DNA of 13,125 nt from JAJPHC01 sp035255945 (GCA_035255945.1 DATEZA010000273.1:1-13125), one strand, 5' to 3'. Positions 1 through 9,767 are shown, counted from the first letter of the stretch. The notes: a model not told the origin generated them from the letters alone. A program made the numbers and translations.

Positions 1-1
1 C

Positions 2-1246
<1,245 letters not shown>

Positions 1247-1248
1247 CG

Positions 1249-1806
1249 ATGGCCGTCACCAAACTCGGCAGAGTCATCGAAGGGACGTACGGCGTGATCG
1301 CCGAGTTCACCGATCCGCAGGAGCTGCTCGACGCGGCGAACAAGACGCGCGAGGCGGGCTACACCGAGATCGACGCGTACTCGCCGTTTCCCATCCACGG
1401 ACTGTCGGAAGCGATCGGTTTCCATCACACGCGACTGTCGGCCGTCGTCCTCGGCGGCGGCATCGTCGGCGGACTGGCCGGCTTCTTCATGTGCTGGTAC
1501 GCCAACGTGGTCTGGTATCCGCTGAACATCGGCGGCAAGCCGTTCAACTCGTGGCCGGCGTGGATCCCGATCACCTTCGAGTGCTCGATTCTCTTCGCTG
1601 CATTCGCGGCGGTGCTCGGCATGCTCGCGCTCAACGGGCTGCCGATGCCATATCACCCCGTCTTCAACGTGCCGCGCTTCGATCAGGCGTCGCGCGACAA
1701 ATTCTTCCTCGTGATCCAGGCCCGCGACCCGAAGTTCGACATCGACGACGTCTGGAAATTTCTCGAGAGTCTCGGACCGCGCGAGGTGACCGATGTGCCC
1801 TGGTAA
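1249..1806 (+). CDS. actD: Alternative complex III subunit ActD (DUF3341)
   Basis: ActD is a small membrane subunit of alternative complex III. The 185-residue product has a soluble N-terminal domain (about 1-60, with YGVIAEFTDPQELL and SPFPIHGL), two predicted helices (about 63-84 and 105-129), and a C-terminal domain with VPRFDQASRDKFFLVI. This layout and length match the DUF3341 family. Its catalytic contribution is not established; it is thought to be structural and to pack beside ActC. AGGAG lies 8 bases before the ATG, and the gene starts 2 bases after the actC stop, so both are read from one transcript. The 3' end overlaps the better of two possible actE starts at 1793. The repeat that follows begins at the stop codon. 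Confidence 0.92.
   Translation: MAVTKLGRVIEGTYGVIAEFTDPQELLDAANKTREAGYTEIDAYSPFPIHGLSEAIGFHHTRLSAVVLGGGIVGGLAGFFMCWYANVVWYPLNIGGKPFNSWPAWIPITFECSILFAAFAAVLGMLALNGLPMPYHPVFNVPRFDQASRDKFFLVIQARDPKFDIDDVWKFLESLGPREVTDVPW
1783..1789 (+). promoter_or_regulatory. Shine-Dalgarno sequence for the upstream actE start
   Basis: GAGGTGA is a seven-base match to the anti-Shine-Dalgarno consensus. It lies inside the last codons of actD, with six bases between its GAGG and the ATG at 1793. It is the best argument for starting actE at 1793. The alternative ATG at 1838 sits in the loop of a long repeat hairpin and has only repeat-derived AGAAGG in front of it. The match could be incidental, since these bases also encode actD residues. 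Confidence 0.5.
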
Positions 1807-2404
1807 AGGCAGAAGGCAGAAGGCAGAAGGCAGAAGTATGTGGTTCCGCGCCTTCGTGCTTACCTTCTGCCTTCTGCCCTCTGCCTTCTGCCTTTCTGGC
1901 TGTCGTCAGAAAATGAGCAACCAGCCCCGCTACGATCCGCTCGAGCCGAGCGATTTCTTTGCCGATGGGATGTCGGCGCGGCCGCGCATTCCGGGAACCG
2001 TCGCGCGCGGCGAGCTGGCGATGGATCCGATCGTCGCGACGGGCAAGGCCAATGGGCAGGATGTGGACGGTTTCCCGATGGCCGTCACTGCTGACGTACT
2101 GAACCGCGGACAGGAGCGCTTCACGATTTACTGCACGGAATGCCACGGCCGCCTCGGCGACGGCAACGGCATGGTCCCGTCGCGCGGCTATCGCCATCCC
2201 CCCTCGTTCCACACCGAAGCTCTACGCATCGCAAAGACAGGACACTTCTTCGACGTGATGACCAACGGATTCGGCGCCATGCCGTCGTACGCGAACCAGG
2301 TCCCGGTCAACGACCGCTGGGCCATCATCGCCTACATCCGCGCGCTGCAGATCAGCCAGAACGCGACCGTCAACGATGTTCCGAAGGGGGCGCCGCTTGA
2401 GTAG
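1793..2404 (+). CDS. actE: Alternative complex III subunit ActE, lipid-anchored monohaem cytochrome c
   Basis: ActE is the cytochrome c subunit that carries electrons from alternative complex III toward the oxidase on the outer face of the membrane. From the ATG at 1793 it has 203 residues. A basic n-region (5-19) and hydrophobic stretch (20-36) lead to an LSGC lipobox, with Cys37 the predicted lipidated residue. Haem c binds at Cys114, Cys117 and His118 (CTECH). Met163 in GFGAMPSY is the likely sixth iron ligand. Only one haem motif is present, as expected for ActE. The signal peptide is encoded by a palindromic repeat family (1805-1895) that also occurs between coxA and coxC. Starting instead at 1838 gives 188 residues and still leaves a complete lipoprotein signal (MWFR, hydrophobic core, LSGC). 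The start overlaps actD by 14 bases; the end overlaps actF. Confidence 0.92.
   Translation: MCPGKGRRQKAEGRSMWFRAFVLTFCLLPSAFCLSGCRQKMSNQPRYDPLEPSDFFADGMSARPRIPGTVARGELAMDPIVATGKANGQDVDGFPMAVTADVLNRGQERFTIYCTECHGRLGDGNGMVPSRGYRHPPSFHTEALRIAKTGHFFDVMTNGFGAMPSYANQVPVNDRWAIIAYIRALQISQNATVNDVPKGAPLE
1805..1895. repeat. Palindrome of 7-bp GGCAGAA units, copy 1 (inside actE signal-peptide region)
   Basis: The left arm 1805-1836 consists of head-to-tail AGAAGGC heptamers. The right arm 1864-1895 is its reverse complement over 32 positions with a single mismatch. The 27-base loop contains the ATG at 1838. A second copy lies at 7512-7597 with a different loop. The element starts at the actD stop codon and runs through the first codons of actE. 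I recall its translation products (CLLPSAF-type strings) as frequent in hypothetical proteins of repeat-rich genomes, which fits a dispersed non-coding repeat. Function is unknown. Confidence 0.9.
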
Positions 2405-3590
2405 CAATCAGCCCGCTTCCAATGACACCACCGGCATCGCGCGGTTTCAGCTTCCCGCGCTGATCATCGGCGTCATCGGCTTCGCCATCACCATCTTCGG
2501 CTGGATCTCCAGCCGCGAGGCGGCGCTGCACGCGTACCTCTCGAGCTATCTCTTCTGGTTCCAGATCGTCGCCGGCGCGCTGGCCGTCCTCTGCCTGCAG
2601 TACGTGACCGGCGGCGAGTGGGGGATTCTGCTGCGCCGTCCGCTCGGCGCCGCGGCGCGCACGATGATCGTGATGCTCGTGCTCGCGATTCCGGTCGCGG
2701 TCGGCGTCGGGAGCATCTATCCCTGGACCAACGACGCGTTCATGCAGGCGAATGAAGCGCTGCGTATGAAGCAGGGCTATCTCAACGCCCGGTGGTGGTG
2801 GATTCGCGGCGCGGTCTACTTCGCGTTCTGGATTCTCTGGGCGTGGCGGATCCGCATCCTCTCGCTCAAGTTCTACGACGACCGTTCGCCCTACACCGAT
2901 CTCCGCCGCCGCCGCTGGGCTGCGTCGGGGATTCCGATGATCGTCATGACCCTGACCTTCTGCTCCATCGACTGGATGATGTCGCTCGAGCCGAAGTGGT
3001 ACTCGACGATGTACGGCATCAACTTCATCGTCTCGGCAGGACTGGCCGCATTCGCCTTCTGCACGTTCTTTCTCTCGCGCCTCGCCACTACGCCCGCGAT
3101 GGCGGACATCATCAAGCCGATTCATTTCCGCGATCTGGGCAACCTGATGCTCGCCTTCGTCATGCTCTGGGCGTACACCGCGTTCTCCGAGTTCCTGCTG
3201 ATCTGGTACGGCAACATCAAGGAAGAGATCCCGCACTTCCTCATGCGCCAGGAAGGAGGGTGGGGCGCGGTCTCCATCGGATTGATCGTGCTCCATTTCT
3301 TCCTGCCGTTCTTCATGCTGCTCATACGTGACATCAAGGATCGCCCGGCGACGATCGGTGTCGTCGCGGTCATCGTGCTGGTGATGCGCTACATCGGAAC
3401 GCTGTGGAGCGTGGCGCCGGCATTCGGTCACTTCACCTACACGCTGTGGGACATCGGCTCGCTGCTCGGCGTCGGCGGCATCTGGCTCTACTTCTTCATC
3501 GGCCAGCTGAAAGGCCAGACCATCATCCCCATTCACGAGACATGGGTCGAGGAAGCGATTCGAGAGGGGGCGATGAAGGTCAATGCCTAA
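2397..3590 (+). CDS. actF: Alternative complex III subunit ActF, second NrfD-like membrane protein
   Basis: ActF is the second polytopic subunit of alternative complex III, related to ActC. I chose TTG at 2397 because AAGGGGG lies six bases upstream and the start overlaps the actE stop by eight bases. The in-frame ATG at 2376 would add seven residues (MFRRGRR) but has no visible ribosome site. From the TTG the product has 397 residues and about ten helices. It shows the segments SSREAALHAYLSSYLFW near the N-terminus, YPWTNDAF, and SIDWMMSLEPKWYSTMYG (about 190-207), which I recognise as the ActF signature. A soluble C-terminal tail ends at IREGAMKVNA. The stop overlaps the next gene by eight bases, so translational coupling is likely. 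Confidence 0.92.
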   Translation: MSSNQPASNDTTGIARFQLPALIIGVIGFAITIFGWISSREAALHAYLSSYLFWFQIVAGALAVLCLQYVTGGEWGILLRRPLGAAARTMIVMLVLAIPVAVGVGSIYPWTNDAFMQANEALRMKQGYLNARWWWIRGAVYFAFWILWAWRIRILSLKFYDDRSPYTDLRRRRWAASGIPMIVMTLTFCSIDWMMSLEPKWYSTMYGINFIVSAGLAAFAFCTFFLSRLATTPAMADIIKPIHFRDLGNLMLAFVMLWAYTAFSEFLLIWYGNIKEEIPHFLMRQEGGWGAVSIGLIVLHFFLPFFMLLIRDIKDRPATIGVVAVIVLVMRYIGTLWSVAPAFGHFTYTLWDIGSLLGVGGIWLYFFIGQLKGQTIIPIHETWVEEAIREGAMKVNA

Positions 3591-4098
3591 CCTCCACGAC
3601 TACCACGACGACGACATCGTCAACGTCGAGACCCATCACGAGAAGAGCGACGTCAACGTCCGCGCGCTGTTCATCTTCGCCGTGGCGTTCGTCATCTTCG
3701 CCGCGATCTCGCACTTCGTCCTGTTCGTCATGTACAAGCAGTTCGTCAAGATCGAGAACAAGCATCAGAACGTGCCGCTGACGAAGATGCAGCGGCCGGA
3801 CAGCATGATTATCCCGGCCACGCCGCGCCTGCAGCCGTTCCCGAGCAAGATCTCCGCACACGAGACGGTTGCGCCGAACGCCAACACGCCGGTCACCGAC
3901 ATGGTCGAGATGCGCGAAGCGCAGGAAAAAGCGCTCAACAGCTACGGCTACGTCGACAAGGCGAAGGGCGTCGTGCACATCCCGATCGAAGAAGCGAAGA
4001 AGCTCGCACTGCAGCGCGGCTTTCCAGCGATGACATCTCCCTCTCCCGCCGCAGCGGGAGAGGGTGCCCGAAGGGCGGGTGAGGGTCCAACGCAATGA
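3583..4098 (+). CDS. Conserved single-TM protein of unknown function in the ACIII-oxidase operon, with repeat-derived C-terminus
   Basis: I do not recognise a named family. The 171-residue product has a His/Asp-rich N-terminus (2-20), one predicted helix (about 28-51) and a soluble region. That region contains PATPRLQPFPS (78-88), REAQEKALNSYGYVD (111-125) and GVVHIPIEEAKKLALQRG (129-146). From memory, proteins with an RLQ ... E..LN.YG.VD ... V.IPI pattern recur between actF and SCO genes in similar operons; this has not been searched. The gene overlaps actF by 8 bases and the SCO gene by 4 (ATGA). Its place suggests an accessory or assembly role for ACIII or the oxidase. Residues from about 153 to 168 are encoded by an intergenic-type palindrome and are probably not ancestral. 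Confidence 0.82.
   Translation: MPNLHDYHDDDIVNVETHHEKSDVNVRALFIFAVAFVIFAAISHFVLFVMYKQFVKIENKHQNVPLTKMQRPDSMIIPATPRLQPFPSKISAHETVAPNANTPVTDMVEMREAQEKALNSYGYVDKAKGVVHIPIEEAKKLALQRGFPAMTSPSPAAAGEGARRAGEGPTQ
4039..4085. repeat. CCCTCTCCCGC palindromic repeat inside the 3' end of the unknown operon gene
   Basis: CCCTCTCCCGC (4039-4049) and GCGGGAGAGGG (4054-4064) form a perfect 11-bp stem with loop CGCA. A smaller GCCC-GAA-GGGC hairpin follows (4066-4076), then GGGTGAGGG. I know this pattern as a dispersed intergenic repeat in several GC-rich genomes. Here it is read in frame, giving SPAAAGEGARRAGEG. Its final GAGGG (4081-4085) lies nine bases before the SCO start and could act as that gene's ribosome site. 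Confidence 0.85.
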
Positions 4099-4886
4099 AA
4101 CGCGCGCTCCTTCTTCTGCTGCTCGCGTTTCCGCTCTTCGCGGAAAACTCCGCGACTCCGCCCAAACTCCCGGGCCGCGTCGCGATCGCGCAGAAGCTCG
4201 ATTCCCAGATCCCGCTCGACACGATGTTCCGCGACGAGAACGGCAACGTCGTCCGCCTCGGCGACTACTTCAAGTCGGGCCGTCCCGTCCTCCTCGACTT
4301 CATGTACTACCGCTGCCCAATGCTCTGTCCCACCGTGCTCGAAGGGACGACGAGCACACTCACCGAACTGAAATTCGACATCGGCAAGGAGTTCGACGTC
4401 ATCACCGTCTCGATCGATCCGCGCGACACGCCGGAGCTGGCCGCGCAGAAAAAAGATCACTACCTCAAGCGCTACGGCCGCATGAGCGCGGCGTCTGGCT
4501 GGCACTTTCTGACCGGCACCGAGGGCTCGATCAAGCGGCTGGCGAATGCGGTCGGTTTCGAGTACGCGTACGACATCCAGACCGACCAGTTCGCGCACGG
4601 CGCCGCACTCCTCGTGCTCACGCCGCAGGGCCGCGTCTCGCGCTACTTCTACGGCTTCGAGTACAACCCGCGCGACCTGCGCCTCGGGCTGGTTGAAGCC
4701 TCCGCCAGCAAGATCGGCACGCCGTCCGATGCGCTGCTTCTCCTCTGCTTTCACTACGACCCGGCCACCGGGAAGTACAGCAAGACAGCGATGAATATCG
4801 TCCGCGCCGGCGGTGTCGCCACCGTCATCAGCCTGGCCGGCTTCATCTTCATCATGCTGCGTAATGAACGGAACTCGAATCGATGA
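4095..4886 (+). CDS. sco1: SCO1/SenC-family copper chaperone for cytochrome oxidase
   Basis: SCO proteins deliver copper to, or reduce the cysteines of, the CuA centre of oxidase subunit II on the outer side of the membrane. The 263-residue product starts with a signal peptide (MKRALLLLLLAFPLFAE). It has a thioredoxin-like fold with the copper-binding CPMLC motif (Cys74 and Cys78) and the third ligand His168 in QFAHGAAL. SIDPRDTP (106-113) is typical of the family. A second hydrophobic helix (about 237-255) and a basic tail close the protein, so it is probably anchored at the C-terminus. The LLCFHYDPATGKYS segment (217-230) also occurs, to my recollection, in other SCO proteins of this operon type. 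It overlaps the previous gene and coxB by four bases each, which ties it to CoxB maturation. Confidence 0.94.
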   Translation: MKRALLLLLLAFPLFAENSATPPKLPGRVAIAQKLDSQIPLDTMFRDENGNVVRLGDYFKSGRPVLLDFMYYRCPMLCPTVLEGTTSTLTELKFDIGKEFDVITVSIDPRDTPELAAQKKDHYLKRYGRMSAASGWHFLTGTEGSIKRLANAVGFEYAYDIQTDQFAHGAALLVLTPQGRVSRYFYGFEYNPRDLRLGLVEASASKIGTPSDALLLLCFHYDPATGKYSKTAMNIVRAGGVATVISLAGFIFIMLRNERNSNR

Positions 4887-5856
4887 TGGTTTCGGATTTC
4901 CCACTCTGGCCCGATCAGGCATCGACGTTCGCGAAGGATGTCGACAACCTCTATATCTTCCTGATCCTGCTCTGCGGCACCGTATCGATCGGCGTCTTCG
5001 TCACGATCTTCTACTTCGCAATCAAGTTCCGCCGCCGCCCGGACAACGAGCTGGCCCAGGATTACGAGCCGCCGAAACTCCTCGAAGTGATGTGGATCGC
5101 GATTCCCTCCGTCATCTTCATGGGCCTCTTCGTGTGGGGCTCGTGGCTCTACTTCCACCTCGCGCGCGTGCCCGATGACGCGCTCGACATCTACGCCACC
5201 GGCAAGCAATGGATGTGGAAGTTCCAGCACCCGACCGGTCAGCGCGAGATCAACACGCTGCACGTCCCGGTCAATCGTCCGATCAAGATCACCATGGCAT
5301 CCGAGGATGTCATTCACAGTTTGTATTTCCCGTATTTCCGGACGAAGGCGGACGTGCTGCCGAGCCGCTATCGAACGATGTGGTTCCAGGCCACGAAGAC
5401 CGGCCGCTTCCACATCTTCTGCGCGGAGTACTGCGGCACGCTGCACTCCGGGATGATCGGCTGGGTCGAAGTGATGGAGCCGGCCGATTATCAGAAGTGG
5501 CTCGCCGGCGGCACCGAAGGCTCGATGGCCTCGCAGGGCGAACAGCTCTTCCAGAAGTACGCGTGCAACACCTGCCACACCAACGATGCGAGCGGCCGCG
5601 GCCCGGTGCTCCTCGGACTGTTCGGACGTGACGTCACGCTCAGCGACAACGCGACCGTGAAGGCGGACGAGAACTATGTCCGCGAATCGATCCTCAATCC
5701 GACGGCGAAGGTCGTCAAAGGCTTCCAGCCGATCATGCCGACGTTCCAGGGGCAGGTCAGCGAGGATGACCTGATGAAACTGCTCGCGTATGTGAAGTCG
5801 ATCGGGCAGGCGACGACGACGCAACCGGCCGCGACGACGACGCAAGGTACGACACG

Positions 5857-5860
<4 letters not shown>
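4883..5860 (+). CDS. coxB: Cytochrome c oxidase subunit II with fused cytochrome c domain (caa3 type)
   Basis: CoxB accepts electrons and passes them to CoxA. Of 325 residues, two helices (about 22-46 and 68-92) precede a cupredoxin domain. The CuA ligands are visible: His145 (DVIHSLYFP), Cys180, Glu182, Cys184, His188 and Met191 in CAEYCGTLHSGM. A cytochrome c domain follows at about 215-308, with CNTCH (Cys228, Cys231, His232) and probable axial Met285 in QPIMPTF. This makes the enzyme caa3-type and removes the need for a soluble cytochrome at this step. The last residues are a Thr-rich tail made by a 21-bp duplication. It overlaps sco1 and coxA by four bases each. No strong ribosome site precedes the start, so coupling to sco1 is likely. 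Confidence 0.97.
5810..5845. repeat. Short direct repeat at the 3' end of coxB
   Basis: A perfect 15-base sequence, GCGACGACGACGCAA, occurs at 5810-5824 and again at 5831-5845 (21-base period). It encodes the repeated ATTTQ of the CoxB tail. It looks like slippage or a small in-frame duplication in a disordered C-terminus and is probably neutral. Confidence 0.8.
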
Positions 5861-7511
<1,651 letters not shown>

Positions 7512-7512
<1 letters not shown>

Positions 7513-7597
7513 AGGCAGAAGGCAGAAGGCAGAAAGCAGAAGTGATTCGGGGCGAAAGCCGAAGGACCTCATCCTTCTGCCCTCTGCCTTCTGCCTT
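7512..7597. repeat. Palindrome of 7-bp GGCAGAA units, copy 2 (between coxA and coxC)
   Basis: The left arm 7512-7536 and right arm 7573-7597 pair over 25 positions with two mismatches. They are built of the same heptamers as the copy at 1805-1895. The element fills nearly all of the 103-base coxA-coxC gap and is the only non-overlapping junction among the oxidase genes. The loop holds GCCGAAGGACC (7558-7568), identical to 8648-8658 of another repeat family here, so a second element may be nested in it. A GGC-GAAA-GCC mini-hairpin lies at 7551-7560. Confidence 0.9.
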
Positions 7598-7615
7598 GCC
7601 ACGCGGAGACCACGC

Positions 7616-8302
7616 ATGACGTCCATGACCCACGACAGTGCCGAGCACCATCACCATCCGTTCCTCCAGCACCACTTCGAGGACCTCGGACAGCAGCACG
7701 AGGCGTCGACTCTCGGCATGTGGATGTTCCTCTGCACCGAGATCCTCTTCTTCGGCGGCGTGCTCTGCGCGTACTGGATTTATCGCGTGATGTACCCCGA
7801 GGCCTGGGCGGAGGCGGCGCATCAACAGAACACGATGTATGGCGGCATCAATACGATCGTGCTGATCGTCAGCTCGCTGACGATGGCGCTCGCGGTGCGC
7901 GCGGCGCAGGTCGGAAGCCGCATCTGGCAGCTGATCATGCTCTTCGCCACGCTGGTCTTCGGCTCGACCTTCCTGCTCATCAAAGGCATGGAGTACTCGA
8001 TGCACTGGCACGAGGGACTCTTCCCCGGCACGCATTTCACGTGGCACGAAGTGCCGGCCCTCGCGCCGAAAGTGCAGCTCTTCATGTGCTTCTACTGGGG
8101 CATGACCGGACTGCACGCGCTGCACATGATCATCGGCGCGGGACTGCTGCTCTGGATCATGTTCCGCGCGTGGCGCAACGATTTCGGTCCCGAATACTAC
8201 GGGCCGGTCGAAGTGATGGGCCTCTACTGGCACTTCGTCGACATCGTCTGGATCTTCCTCTTCCCGTTCCTCTATCTCATCCACGGGGTTCACCATGGCT
8301 GA
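7616..8302 (+). CDS. coxC: Cytochrome c oxidase subunit III
   Basis: Subunit III is a membrane protein that stabilises CoxA and its proton-uptake path. The 228-residue product has a His-rich N-terminus (AEHHHHPFLQHHFEDLGQQHE). Helices follow from about residue 31, starting LGMWMFLCTEILFFGG. It ends with the family signature GLYWHFVDIVWIFLFPFLYL. Five helices are apparent rather than the seven of mitochondrial COX3, common for bacterial forms of this length. GGAG lies seven bases before the ATG, giving it its own ribosome site after the repeat at 7512-7597. It overlaps coxD by eight bases. Confidence 0.96.
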   Translation: MTSMTHDSAEHHHHPFLQHHFEDLGQQHEASTLGMWMFLCTEILFFGGVLCAYWIYRVMYPEAWAEAAHQQNTMYGGINTIVLIVSSLTMALAVRAAQVGSRIWQLIMLFATLVFGSTFLLIKGMEYSMHWHEGLFPGTHFTWHEVPALAPKVQLFMCFYWGMTGLHALHMIIGAGLLLWIMFRAWRNDFGPEYYGPVEVMGLYWHFVDIVWIFLFPFLYLIHGVHHG

Positions 8303-8621
8303 TCACGAACAGCATTCACTCGAGCACGCGCCGCACCATCACGTGACGCCACTCCCGGTCTACTTCGGCGTGTTCTTCGCCCTCGCCGTCGGCACGCTGC
8401 TCACCTGGTACGCCTCGACGATCGACCTCGGCATCTGGAACACGCCGATCGCGCTCGGCATCGCCGGAATCAAGGCCGTGCTGGTAATCCTCTTCTTCAT
8501 GCACGTGCTCCACTCCACGCGTCTGACGTGGGTCGTCGTGATCGCGTCCTTCCTCTGGCTCGGCGTTCTGTTCGTGCTAACGTTCGCCGACTACCTCACC
8601 CGCGGCTGGCTGATGAAGTAG
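8295..8621 (+). CDS. coxD: Cytochrome c oxidase subunit IV (prokaryotic COX4 type)
   Basis: This is a small accessory subunit of the haem-copper oxidase. The 108 residues form a His-rich N-terminus (EHAPHHHVTPL) followed by three helices (about 21-42, 50-72 and 76-98). The stretch IKAVLVILFFMHVLHS is typical of the prokaryotic subunit IV family. Its start lies within the end of coxC, with GGGG six bases upstream. It is the last gene of the respiratory operon: the next 117 bases contain a palindrome and no gene. Confidence 0.93.
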   Translation: MADHEQHSLEHAPHHHVTPLPVYFGVFFALAVGTLLTWYASTIDLGIWNTPIALGIAGIKAVLVILFFMHVLHSTRLTWVVVIASFLWLGVLFVLTFADYLTRGWLMK

Positions 8622-8625
8622 CCGT

Positions 8626-8723
8626 TGTCATCCTGAGGCGCGAAGACGCCGAAGGACCCGTAACCCACGGGCGCCGCGGTTTCAGCAACGGATCCTTCAC
8701 CGTCTTCGCGGTTCAGGACGACA
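8626..8723. repeat. 98-bp REPIN-like inverted repeat (TGTCATCCTGA family) after coxD
   Basis: The arms 8626-8661 and 8688-8723 are reverse complements at 30 of 36 positions. Each begins TGTC-TCCTGA and carries its own small hairpin with the hexaloop CGAAGA: GGCG/CGCC in the left arm and ACCG/CGGT in the right. Four of the six differences are two compensated base-pair changes within that hairpin. It fills almost the whole 117-base gap before rfbB. It could end the respiratory transcript, but no T-run follows. The first ten bases recur at 13116-13125. Confidence 0.9.
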
Positions 8724-8738
8724 CTCCTGGAAAACAAC

Positions 8739-9767
8739 ATGCGCTATTTGGTAACCGGCGGCGCCGGTTTCATCGGATCGAATTTCATCCGCTTCCTCTT
8801 CAACAAGTACGGCGACGACGCGCGCGTCGTGAACCTCGACAAGCTCACGTACGCCGGCATCCGCGAGAACCTGGCGGAGTACGAAGGCAGCCCGAACTAC
8901 CGTTTCCTGCAGGGCGACATCGCCAATCCCGACGATGTGGCCGAGGCGTACAAAGGCGTTGATGGGACGGGAGTGGATGTCGTCGTCAACTTCGCGGCGG
9001 AGACGCATGTCGATCGTTCGCTGATGGAAGCCGGCACCTTCATCCAGACCGACGTCCACGGCGTCCTCGTGCTGCTCGAAGAGGCGCGCAAGCACGCGCC
9101 GAAGCTGCGGCGCTTCATCCAGATCTCGACCGACGAAGTCTACGGCTCCATCGACGAAGGCTCCTTCCGCGAGACCGATCCGCTCTTGCCGCGCAACCCG
9201 TACTCGGCATCGAAGGCGGGCGGCGATCGCATGGCGTATGCGTATGGACAGACGTACGGACTGCCGGTGATCGTGACCCGCGCCTCGAATAATTTCGGTC
9301 CTTACCAGTATCCGGAGAAGCTGATCCCGCTCTTTGTCACCAACGCCATCGACGATCTCCCGCTCCCGCTCTACGGCGACGGCAAGAACGTGCGCGACTG
9401 GTTGTTCGTCGATGACCACTGCGCCGCGATCGATTTCCTGATCGAGCACGGACAGAACCAGGAGGTCTACAACATCGGCGGCGGCAACGAGCGGGAGAAC
9501 GTCGAGATCACCCACCGCGTGCTCGCGCTGCTGGATAAGCCGCAGACGCTGATCAAGCGGGTCGCCGACCGCCAGGGTCACGACCGCCGCTACTCGCTCA
9601 ACACCGACAAGCTCGCGAACATCGGCTTCAAGTGCAATACCGATTTCGACGACGCGCTCGAGCAGACCGTGCGCTGGTACAGCGGACATGAGATGTGGTG
9701 GCGGACGATCAAGGAGCGCAGCGCCGACTTCAAGGCGTGGATGCAGAAGCAGTACGGCGCGCGCTAG
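8739..9767 (+). CDS. rfbB: dTDP-glucose 4,6-dehydratase
   Basis: The enzyme converts dTDP-glucose to dTDP-4-keto-6-deoxyglucose, an early step to dTDP-rhamnose and other deoxysugars for surface glycans; it is cytoplasmic. The 342-residue product is a short-chain dehydrogenase of the extended type. It shows GGAGFIGS for NAD binding (7-14), AAETHVDRS (86-94), and catalytic Thr131, Asp132 and Glu133 (STDEVYG). Tyr155 and Lys159 form the YSASK motif, and NNFGPYQYPEKLIPLF (184-199) follows. Length and motifs fit RmlB rather than a generic epimerase. No rfbA, rfbC or rfbD lies nearby, so it stands alone here. Only a weak ribosome site (GGA, about ten bases before the ATG) is seen. A palindrome separates it from the oxidase genes. 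Confidence 0.93.
   Translation: MRYLVTGGAGFIGSNFIRFLFNKYGDDARVVNLDKLTYAGIRENLAEYEGSPNYRFLQGDIANPDDVAEAYKGVDGTGVDVVVNFAAETHVDRSLMEAGTFIQTDVHGVLVLLEEARKHAPKLRRFIQISTDEVYGSIDEGSFRETDPLLPRNPYSASKAGGDRMAYAYGQTYGLPVIVTRASNNFGPYQYPEKLIPLFVTNAIDDLPLPLYGDGKNVRDWLFVDDHCAAIDFLIEHGQNQEVYNIGGGNERENVEITHRVLALLDKPQTLIKRVADRQGHDRRYSLNTDKLANIGFKCNTDFDDALEQTVRWYSGHEMWWRTIKERSADFKAWMQKQYGAR

Noticed and set aside
1805..1895. CRISPR array suggested by the regular 7-bp units
   Set aside because: The units are contiguous and form two inverted arms, with no spacers and no cas genes.
2370..3536. Long minus-strand open frame (388 codons) opposite actF
   Set aside because: It is antisense to a clearly recognised membrane protein. 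Its translation is rich in Arg, Asp and Glu and has no motif, as expected for a GC-rich shadow frame.
3948..4922. Minus-strand open frame across the sco1 region
   Set aside because: It is antisense to sco1, whose copper-binding and fold motifs are explicit; the other frame carries no motif.
8622..8738. Rho-independent terminator after coxD
   Set aside because: The palindrome could fold, but no T-run follows either arm, so I call it only a repeat.
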